Below, piece by piece: positions 11,501 through 23,500 of a DNA stretch of 64,000 nucleotides. The DNA lies in assembly GCF_932526225.1 (NCBI RefSeq), contig NC_064044.1, forward strand, positions 12,106,084 through 12,170,083. The letters run 5' to 3'. A program made the translations under genes and the position numbers. This DNA comes from Nematostella vectensis. Its lineage: Eukaryota > Cnidaria > Anthozoa > Actiniaria > Edwardsiidae. The notes under the pieces were generated by a model. The model searched no databases. It saw only the letters and a program-made list of their open reading frames with translations, and was not told where the DNA came from. Every line of letters begins with the position of its first letter. Position 1 is the stretch's first letter.

Positions 11501-14500
11501 ACGCTTGAATATGGGCCCAGGTCCCGATACCGGACGGTACAATATGGGTCCCGATCGCACGAATGACGCCATAGGAAGTAATATGAATGACCAAAGCATC
11601 TTCGGATCACAAGGTTAGGTTAGGCTAAACTCAAATGCTGTAATTGTTTTTTTCCCTTTAAAAAATGTATGCAAATGGTCTTAAAACAAACGAAATTGAC
11701 TCATTTTTACCTATTTGACCATTTATCCTTAAAAATTATTCTGCAAAATGCCCCCACCTCCCAGCCCATTACATAATATGAACCGGCCATTACATAATAT
11801 GAACCGGGAATGAGGTCGCAACATTTTACATTTTTTCTTCTTTATTTCTAGTATCAAACGACGACTTTTTCTTTGGTGGTGGACCAGATAAGAGTGAGGC
11901 ATCAAGAAAGCCGTCTCAAGGGAGAGTCCAGGTATAATATAAAAATAGAGACATCGTTGTAAGAAGCGACGAACTAAGGCTCGCTATATGATGTTTATAT
12001 AACAAACATCCGCATTTCATAACAAACATGTTTGATATTGTTCTCAGGCCAAGCTTTTCTACGACGAGGATTCTTCAAATCTGAACGTGACGGTGGTCGG
12101 TGCCGAGGGCCTACTTTCAAGAGATGCACACAACCCCCCTAATCCCTACGTTAGAATTTATTTCCTTCCAGACAGAAGGTAAGTTAGGATATTTTTCCTG
12201 CCAAACAAAAGGGTGTGTTAGAATATATTGTCGTCCAGGCAGAAAGTACGTTAGAAAATATTTCCTTCCAGAGAGAAAGTACGTTAGAATACATTTTCTT
12301 TCAAGGTACGACACTTGAATATATATCATTCCAGACAGAAGGCACTGTTTTGCCCTTCGAGAACTTGAATAATCAGCCGCAAAACTTATCGCCAACTTAT
12401 TTACCTTTTATGTTTCAGTATGCAGAGTAAACGTCGTACAAAAACCGCCATGAAAACTGCTAATCCCAAGTGGAATCAAACGTTTGTCTATCCGTGCAGA
12501 CTACAAAAGGTATCACTTGTGGCGACGACTAGTATGTGAGATTTTAGGGTGCAAGTTCACTTAGCAACCTTCCCTCTCGGGCAGCCACAAAACGCACACT
12601 TTTCTCAGTGAAGAATTACCAAATCTCATACTTTGTTATATAACGTAACTCCCAATATTTGGCTGTTCTTGTGGTGGTATCGTAATTTTTGTCACTCAAA
12701 AAGTCACGTGATTTCTTAGTACAAGTGCCTATTGGCGTCTGGTCCATTGGCTTCTATTTCTTTGTTTACCTTCTGATGAGAACTCTACTATTTTTTTCAT
12801 TTTCCCTTTGAGGTTCAAGAATTGAAATCTTCCCTCTAACCCATAAATGTAACATTGTATCTATAAGTAACCCACTATATATTACTTTCAGTTTCAAGGT
12901 CGCTCATTAGAAATCACAGTGTGGGATTACAATAAAGTAGGATCGAGTGAATTCATCGGCGAGGTAAGAAACACCGTGATTACGAATAGAAAATCAAAGC
13001 GATATCTATAGATTTATCAGGGGCGTGACTAGAAAAACGTAGAGTAGGGTGCAAAGCAGTAATTTACTGACCACAGATCATTAAGCTAAAAATGGCATCC
13101 TTAGCTCTATGGTAATAGGTCACTAGATCCATCTAGAAACATTTCCTATCCAAATACACACATAAAACTTACCATCTTCTTAACTACTGTATCAACGAAT
13201 GGATCATCCGGATCAACTCGTCACATGAGCACGGTGGGGTTAGGACCCCTCGGACCCCATTCTAGACACGCCCCTGTTCGTTCTTGATGTACAATCTATG
13301 TTGTGAAGGCATTAACTTGAAATATAGTAAAAGTTGATATATATATATTTTATTCCTGGCAGGTTGTTATCAATATGACTGAGGCTAATCTTGATGGAAA
13401 TCCATACTGGTACAACATGAAGTCACACGATGAGAACGGTGATCCCCTGAACCCACCCACACCGACTCAATCTCCTCAGGGCTCCTTCCGCTCCAAGGGA
13501 CAGAGGGGACCAGGAGATCTTGGTAAGGATTATGACTCAATGTATGTCATGTTCTAATGTTTGCTTGGTCTGGTTTCACCTTTTTCAGTCTACCACAACA
13601 GCTTACTACACCTTGTATTTCAAGACACCTTCCCTTTACCAACTCTGCCCTAACCCAATCTACCCTGATTATTCCATACTTATTCTTTCTAGCCTTCCCA
13701 TTCAATCTATCAATTTACAGTTATCTCCTTGTCTTGCTTTGTCTGGTATACCCTTTTAGTTCACCTAAACTCAATACTCCATAGCTTTTAAGATACCAGG
13801 CTTTATATGATCTACCCAGCCATACATCACCCTATCCTCTGCTACATCTCACTCTTGACTCACTTACCATCGCACTTCTCCTCCCGTTACTTAGTACTAC
13901 GATAACCTTACCGCACTTTACGCTAGCTATTCGCGACTCAGTTTACATTTTCTCACCTCACCTAACTATACTCTACCATACCTTACTTCACCTCACGTCA
14001 CCCCACGTTACCTCACCTCCACCTTACCTTATATTACATCAGGCCACCCCACCTCACTTGACCCTACATTACTATACCTCACCTAGCCTCACCTCACTTT
14101 ACATCATATCACATCACCCTACCTTATAACATCTTACCTAAGATCACCTCACCTCAATTCATCCTACCCCACTTCAACTCACCTCACCTCCCCTCACTCT
14201 ATAGCACCTCAATCCACTCCTCGCCATAAGTCAGCCTACATCACCCAACCTCACCTTATCTTACTACCTAAACTAAATTTTGCTTCCCTTTGAATATCCT
14301 GACATGCCTCACCTTTTTCTCTTACCTGACGTTTTCTCACCTTTCTCGCCTTATATTATCGCCTTATATTATCGCCTTATATTATCGCCTTATATTATCG
14401 CCTTATATTATCGCCTTATATTATCGCCTTATATTATCGCCTTATATTATCGCCTTATATTATCGCCTTATATTATCGCCTTATATTATCGCCTTATATT

Positions 14501-17500
14501 ATCGCCTTATATTATCGCCTTATATTATCGCCTTATATTATCGCCTTATATTATCGCCTTATATTATCGCCTTATATTATCGCCTTATATTATCGCCTTA
14601 TATTATCGCCTTATATTATCGCCTTATATTATCGCCTTATATTATCGCCTTATATTATCGCCTTATATTATCGCCTTATATTATCGCCTTATATTATCGC
14701 CTTTTATTATTGCCTTATTTCATCTTACGTTGTCTGCACTTATAGGTCCAATGGGAGGCTATGGAAGCGATTACGAGGACGACACCATGCGCGGACATGG
14801 CGCACCTAACGGCATGATCCCCGGTGGACACGGTTACTCCCCAGACAACGAGCGGCTTAAGCAACAGCAGATGCAAAAGCAACAACAGCAGCATCTCCAG
14901 CAACAGCTGCAGCAGCATCAACAGCAGCAGATGCAACACAGAGACAGTCCGCCGGACTCTTATGGCCAGAACCAGATGATACAAGGTAAGCTTTCTTGTT
15001 TCAACAAAGTTTTTATAAAGTGTAGCTTCCCTGAATTCGTGTCACGTAATGGATTTGCAATTGGTGTTACTTTGGCAACGTTTTGATTGCCTCCGCTGTC
15101 ACCGCTGTCATCATTATTGGGGGGGGGGAAGGGCACGATACAGAAACTTTAATACAACAATGGGAGGCACAGCCACGCCCCTACTGGTCATTTCCTTATA
15201 ATTTGTGAGAATATGGCACGTGCCCTTAGTGCCCCACCCCCTGCTACGGCCCTGCCACTATTCTACCAAACAATGCATCTAGCTCAAAACCTAGAAGTTA
15301 TCAGTTATTGATGTATACAAGACAAGGACATCTGTATGTCAGTTGAATGGTAAGTTAGTACGTCGCTGAGGTGGAAAGACTCGGTCACGGCCATTTTTTA
15401 TGTGACGTATGGTTATATATGCTAACCGAGGTATTCGTAGTCACGAAAACCTCTCTTGGTGGCGCTGTGTCACGCGACTTACATGGTTGTGACGCCTTCT
15501 TTTTGGCTGCTGTTGTTGCGTGTGTCACGCGGTTTTGTTTGCCCCGTCAAACACACTCGCAAAATATGGTGATAAAATGTGTCACAACTAAGCATTTGAA
15601 ACATAGCAATAACAAGCAGTTGCATGTAACAAAGTTATATCAAAATGGCCCGACATTATAAATACATAACCTAAACGCTGTGATGTCTAAGACCCGTCTA
15701 TTATATGCACTTGAGTAAGCTAAACGTTTTCCTTAAATCCCATGTTAGTAGCACTCTTAACCCTTTTCAAGTGGAAAATGAAATGCGAACTAAACATCCC
15801 TAAACCGGTCTAACCGGTCTAAACTTCCCTAAACCGGTCTAACGTACGGTATCACGTTTAACTCTCCAAGCGTACACCCCTCAATACAACACGTCCGTCA
15901 CAACTACTGCGCATGGCACAACTTATCCTTACACGGCCGCTGACCACAACAGAACGCAGCCGCGCTCCCTTCAACACCCGGGCATCGGTAGAATACAAGA
16001 CGGGCGCATGTCGCCGGCAGGTATACCTGGGTATCACACAATGCCGGCGCATGCGCAGTACGCTATGGGACGAACTTCCCCTAGTCACGGCCCCCACGGG
16101 CAGAAAAAAACACGTGCCCTACCACAGTTGCCACCCGGACGAGAACCAATGGGTAAGGACGAGACTCGGACACATTTCTGACCGGACAGGCTGGACATAT
16201 ACTGTAGGCTTGGATGCATTGAAAACTTTTTTTATATATTGAAAACTTGTTAACGGGCAATTTAGACGATAGAGATTTACACAGTAACCGTCTCAAATAT
16301 TGACGGCTTGGAGATGCGAAAGTTTGATGAACGAATAAACTGTTTTAATGATAAACGATCTATTGGTATCTCTCGGAAGTAGTTTATATATGTTATTTCA
16401 AAACTAGAGATATACAGACCTTTCATGATTTCTTTGGGATTTATACCTCGGGTTTGGAGCTTTCTTATGAAAAAGTACTTTTCAAAAAGGAGATGCATAC
16501 AAGCCTTAGTAGATGACATTTACAATGAAAAATAATGGAATATCGGAGGCCGTTTTCGTAACATAAATATTCTTTATTAAGTGTCCAAGATATCGCAGCT
16601 TTAGAAGCGCCCTTTTTCGAACGTTTGATCACCCGATGACATTCAAACATCATGACCCATTCAAACATTTGATCCGATCTTTTGTCTGCGAGGGCACATT
16701 TAACTGTGATGTTGTGCATTGGATCTCGTTTCAGCGTTTTCGGCTCCCGCATGCCAATATAATCCATCTTATGTTACTGATCCCGCATGGACTAACCGCC
16801 ATCATTTCTCAAATGCGAGATAACGAGGCATGAATTAGACTCATTTATAATTCTTATTTACTGGTATAAGACTTTTTCTATGCACCACTCCGTGTTTTTT
16901 AAGTTTAACTTTTTTGAGAGAGAAAACGATATACTTCTTATTATATTTTTTCACTTCTTTAATGTTTTCAAAAAACTTTCTTCAAATAAACCGATGTTTT
17001 CATATTCTTGTTTTTGTAACCTTATTTATAAACTCCTTTAAGAATGGCCACGAAGGCAAACTTGTTATAAAAATAGAACTGTTACAAAAAAAATCAATGG
17101 CAGTAATGTAGCAAAGACGACATACAACGGAGAAAGACTCTTTAACAATCCACAGGCTACCCAAGCATGCGATAGCATGGGTTACGAACTGCAGACAATA
17201 AAACGTGACAGCTATACATAGGGGGACTAATAACATACGGGAACCTCTCACCTGACCTCATCTTGGAACCTACTCATGCAGATCCAACTGAATTCATTCC
17301 CAAAAAGAATCAATTTCATGCCTATTCCGTTAATTAATTGCACTGCACTTTGTGTTTATATATGTTAGTGGCAGGTGTCATTGACGTCCTGGCGATCGTG
17401 ATGAAGTCGTTGTGCGATGAAGCCTCATCAAATCATATTTTTTTACAAAATCTACATCGAAACAATGTACTTATTAAGCTTGATAACAGATTCATCATTT

Positions 17501-20500
17501 TTTTTACATTGCTAAAAAACGAGGCTAAAAAGGCAGTATGACGCAAAAGAGTGAATCGGTTCATCCATCCACCGATGTTTGTTCACGAACCCAACTATAA
17601 CATGCCGATGTGCATATAAGAAATGAGCGATTTCTAAGAATGCGAATATCAACACGGAGCTATCAGGATATTCCATTAGTGTTCATTCACCCTTAGAAAA
17701 TAATATAATCCGAGAAAAAGTGAGGAGTGCTAATGTCTATCATGAATTTTTTTTAATCAATTTAAAGATCATTTTGATCACTACAATCTTAAGCAACCTT
17801 AATTTGAAGTTGAATAAACAAAAGATTGGATAAATTGAACATGATTTACCATTGTAAAAATTCATGATAAACACAAATTTATATTAACCAGAGTCTAACT
17901 CGTAAAATCTCACCCCCAAATAATCATCACCATTTAACCTTTAAATCATAACCTTATTTCCACGGCAATCAGACGAAGAAGAAAGAATTCGCATGGCAAA
18001 ACAGAAACTTCGAGAAATGGAAATTGATCGATCGAAGCTCGTCATAGGCGGGTCGCGAGGCAGGATGGGATATGGCCAGGCGCCTGATCACGTGTATGGT
18101 GAAATGCCTTACGATCCGACCATGTCGCCGAGGCCTGGGCGCCACTCACCTCGCATGAGCGGGTCACCAGTCCACCAACCGCGTCCTGGACAAGGAGCCC
18201 CTCACTTGTCTCCACAAGGTAAATGTAGGCATGATCCACCGAGAGGAGCATAAATCAAACCACTTATAACATCTTTATATTAAATAATTTGACCGCTTAA
18301 ATGATAAGCCACACATAAAAGCATTATCTAATCAAATTATCTGACAGTATTTCTCAGTTTAAAAAATAATCAATTTGAGATGATTATTTCAAAGCATTAA
18401 ATTCAAATGAATTTTCGTAAATTATTTATAAAGGGAACTAAATTGTGTTTACAGATATTTTTGCATTCAATATTTTGCCAAAAACACTTTTCACCCTTGA
18501 AATGTTTTCTGACATTGTATATTATACACTGTGATAACATGGTTATAAATACTGAAATGAATGCGCATTCATGCCATACGTGCCTTATTGGTCTCTCATG
18601 TCTGCCTATTTATCTTTCCCCCTCTTTCTCTCTTTCTTTCTGTCTTCACTAACATTGCCTTGCTCACCTACCACACCTCGATGTTAAACACGTAACAAAA
18701 CGCTATGATTTAAACGCGTAAACTAATGACGAATCTCAATAAGTTAATTTTTAGTTTTAGTTATTTACATCTGATTCCCAATTTCTATAAAAAAAAATTG
18801 TCCACAAATAAAACGCCAACACTAAAACCAATCATTATAAGGTATTTTAAAATAATTTTTCTGCAATTTCTGCTCTGGTTTGCCTTTGTTTTTAAATGTG
18901 ATTGGTCACTCGGTTTAGTGAACGGTCCTGCTTTTTACTAGATTCTACTTGGGAAAAGCTCGTAGCTGTTCCGTAAAGCGATTAGATTTGACTTGGTCAA
19001 TCGTCTCGGTCCCACTTTTTACTCGGTTCTACACGGAAATAGCTCGGTTCTACTCGGAAAAGGCACGTAGCGGTTCCGTAAAGCAATTAGATGTGACTTG
19101 GTCAATCGGTCTCGGTCACACATTTTACTCGGTTCTACTCGGAAATAGCTCGGTTGTACTCGGGAAAAGCTCGTAGTGGTTCCGTAAAATGATTTGATGC
19201 TGTTTTAGTGTCGGGCTTATAGGAGCCTAAAATGTCATGTGATTGAGATTCTTGGCCTCTAACTTCACATGTTCTCCTACAGACCGTTTGTACGTTGGTG
19301 GAATGTTATATGATGGCTTCCCATACGAGAGTCACAGAGCAATGTTTTGTGAGTTCCTCACTAATCATCTAATTGTATTATACTTTAATTGTATGTAAAA
19401 TACCTTTGCCGTAATTGCCTCCATGAGCCCCTCTCATCTAATGGTTGTTTGCATTAAGAGATTAACACTAAAGCGCTAACCTTTGATGTAATTTTAAAGC
19501 CTAAACAAGGTTATTAGACAACAGCATCATTAACACTTCACAGCGGTATTTCCATATTCGCTAAAATGTCAAATCAACTCTCGTGAGTTTTTTCAAAATC
19601 GGTTGGAAGAGTTTTCAAAGCTCGTTTTCTCCAGGATCTTTTCCTTCTTTGGCCTTCTCTTGGTCTGTTTTGTAATATGCTTGCTGTGTTTTGACTCTTT
19701 CTCTACTATAATTTCTATTCTATTTGTCGCCGCAGTGGTAAGATTTATGTTCTGCTTTTTAGAGCAACTTACCAACTTATTTTCTTTGATAGGAATCTTT
19801 TTTTTTTCTTTCTAGTGATGTCTGTCAAATCCAGATTTACTGTTTCAAGGGAGCAATCGTGTTTCTTATTTTGCTTCTACTTTACGCAGTGTTATGCACT
19901 GTCATATATGTCTCTGTAGCCTTCTCTCTTTGTTTCCTAACGTTCTTCTCTCAAACCAACCTTTATACTCTCTGCTTCCTGCCTAATCATCGTCCACCCA
20001 TCTCTTCCCCAATCTAGCCCGCGGTCCCCCTCGCCAGCGGCGTAACAGCACAAGCATGATTCCTTATACGGAGCGTGACGTCATGCAGGGGCAGATGGTT
20101 GCGCAACCCGCCCCTAGCCCGGTCCCCCTGGGGCAATCTGGCAAAAGTGCCAGCATCACTTACCTCCCCGTCACAGAGGGTGGCGAGAGAATATCCAATG
20201 GTACGTTAAAATTAGAAAAACGCTGTTTAAATTTTATAAAAACAATAAAGGGATAATAAAGGGTGCCTCAAAGGGAATCTAAAGCCGGTGCGAGTTCATT
20301 TGATACGGATTTATTTTGTTGATTAATAAATCATAATTATAATGATCATGATGCATGCAGATTGATCCTCAGTCACTAATCCACCACATTCCACGCATAT
20401 GATCTTCTCATCTCTACGCTATGTGTGTGAATCTCTTCTGTGCCGTTTTCTTGATGCGGCCAGATCACTTCGCCTCTAGCTCTCTATCCCCGCTCACTTC

Positions 20501-23500
20501 TATGTCATAACTCGTTCTCTTTACGTGGATAATCCCTAACGGTTCTTCTAAAGGTGCAGGTTCCTTCGTTGTTTTTAAGGTGAGTCTAATAAAATAACTC
20601 TTGCTTTTCTCGTACTGCCGTTTTCAATGTTCTGCGAACTCTCGCCGACGAATTCCGTGAGATAATTTGCATTCTGACTTCCGTCATTCAAAATCCTCAG
20701 TCTCGTACCCAGGCGCCGCGCGATGCATTATGGAGAGGTTGAATAAGCGCACGGTGCATGACGGTCAGGATGCGGTTTCGGAGACCGTTTTTTATTTAAA
20801 CTTTTTTGTGCAGAAGTCCAAGGGCCAACTTCACATACTCGTTGTAAACCATTTTAGTTTTCTTTTCGGTCGTTCCCAATTAGAGGACATTTTTTGTTTC
20901 GTAAAATCCAAGACGGCGGGCAACTGATGAGCTCGATGGGTCATTTTATGAAATGAATTTGGATGGTCTGAATGTTCTGGCACTTATTTGAACTCATACT
21001 GCTCTGGTTGGTTTGTATTTATCACAAATATACACTTTCAGAGATATAATTCGAGCACAAATTGTCTTTATGTTCCCTAGAAGAAGCTCTAGTTCGAGGA
21101 AGTCACTATTCGCGCACATGATCGTACGCCGAATTCTAAACTCCAGGAAAATATTTAGGCTATTTCTGCAGTTATCATATATGCACATGGAATTTTACAA
21201 TCAAGAAATGCAGTATGAATAGGTCTTTCTTCGTCTGTGAAAATTCGTAACATTTGCTCGCCGATTTCGTCCGCCATCTTGGATCTGTAATCTGCCATTT
21301 TTTTTTTCGTCTCCGCTTCAGGGTTCCTGTGGATGTCGCTGCAACAGCAAATAACGACTGGGTACGAGTCTGCAAAGTCATTGGCCAGCACTGAAATTGC
21401 TCTAATTAACGCCAACTCTCCGCAAGGCGATGGCTTTTTAAAAAAAAGAAAACACCGTATGAAATTATGTTAGATTGAATGACGGAAGCCAAAAAGCGGT
21501 TAAGCAGTTGAAAGTTATTGACGAGAGTTCGCAGAATATTAGAAACCGCAGTAATGACCTCAGACTGGCTACTTTTTCTTTTTAATCCTTTTCTTTGCTC
21601 GCTTTAGAGCACTGCCTTAAATAAGCAGTATAATCGCCCTTTCCATTAACACTTTTCTTTTAAATCGGGAGAATTTAAGAGACTTTGATTTAAGTTATTT
21701 TTTGTACAGCAATTTGTAATTCGCTTAAGGGTGATACATGGACAAAAGTTTTGCACATTTATATTCATATCAAACGATTTTTGAAGTAATTTTTGATAGC
21801 CGACAAACATCATGCCTCTACGTTTGAACTAGGATTCAGAAAATAACAAATAAGAGAATTAAAAAGAGCATTTGTGGTAAGATAACACCCACGCCCTCCC
21901 TCTCTTTGTAGACTACGCCGGTAAGGTGCTAGGCGAATTCGTTGTTGCGTGACCAGAGATCAATTTCTCGTCTGGGAAAAAACATAGTCAATGAAGCGAG
22001 AGTGAAATCAGGCCGATACCCAGGATTTTTTTTAGGGGGGGGGGGGGAGCGGAATCCGAAAAAGAGTATTTCCGGGGGGTGGGGGTGGGAAGGGATTTCC
22101 TTGATAAAAATCTGACCACGCCTTTGCAGTATCTCCACGGGACGTTTATTGTCGGATTTGGCTACATACCAAAGTGATCTAGCTGGTGCTTAATAGTTTT
22201 ATCTACAAACAATAGCACGTCTATTGAGAATCTAAAGTGAACCGGCCGTTTTGGGGGATGCAGCCCCTGCAACCCCCCCCCCCCCCCCCCCCCCCCTGGG
22301 TACGGGCCTAGAAAGCAAGTGGCGGTTGATTGGCTACGCGCTATCCCCAAACGAGACAAGGATTTTGGAATCGACGAGGTCGCGCAAATGAATTCGGCTA
22401 AAAATTACAAATAATATTTATAATTGCTGAACAGCCCTGATGGACACAAACAAGAAAATTGTCTAGGATGACTTGGAATATAATTCCTTTCCTTAAACTG
22501 TATGATAAAAAAAAAATCGAATAACAGACGAATATCTTGTCATATTTCACAAATTGAGGTCGCTTGTATTATAATTGAAAGTTCTAACCGTCTCTTAATT
22601 GATCTAATTTCTTCCTGATTTTCCCTGATATGTGTTTTAATGAGGCTCTATGTTTCTACCTGACTCTTACTTACAAATAACCAAATTGTTAAACCCAAAG
22701 TAGCCTTTGTTGAATTAAAGATTACTAGCTTTATTTACGCTTTGTTTACGATCATTATGACAAAGATATAACAAGGATGTGCTCTACAAAACAAAACGTC
22801 AAAAACAAATCCAACTCTTCAATATAAAGGTAAGCCAAGTGATCCATAGTCACTAACTTTATCTCTCTCCCTACAGGTCACATCCCAAGCAATGGCGTCA
22901 CAAGACAAGGGCCACAGCTAACCCAGCAATCCAGGTCAGGTAGTGTTAACGATATCGCTGTGTTCTCAACAGGCGGTTATCTAAAGACATCCCGTCAGGC
23001 CATGCGTAACGAGATAAACTATGGTGGCAGCGGCCGTAGCAGTCGGAGCTCCTCGATAGCGGATAGCGACCGCAGCGGCAGTTTGACCAGTATTCCTGGC
23101 TCAGTGGCAAGCAGTGAAAGCGGAAGGTAAGCTGATACCCTCACTAATACGGACAACAGTAGCAAGTGTGTATGTGACTTGGGCAGATAGGGCCTGAATA
23201 ATCCGGGCAATGATGGAAATTGTGTATTAGACTTGGACACGTTTGGACATGGATAATGCGGGCAGTATGTATTTGCTTTTCCTTTATGATTGAATATTGG
23301 TTTGATTGTTTTCATTAGCCCCTCCCTTCCCCCCTTCTCTCCCCTCCCCTCCCCTCAAGCCTTTATACACTAGGGAAACCCACAGTGCATCTTACAATAT
23401 CTGCTATGAAGTATCTGCCCTTGCATGTTGATCACGTGAGCCATTCATGCTGAACAAATGTCATGTCACGTGTCAATTTTTAGCGTTTTATGCATATAAC

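Noticed and set aside
11730-11815. Short direct repeat CCATTACATAATATGAACCGG
   Set aside because: Only two copies of about 28 bases; too small to carry meaning beyond slippage.
14280-15086. 268-codon plus-strand ORF
   Set aside because: Its first half is the 13-bp array translated, its second half is RIM exon 11 read through the acceptor and donor.
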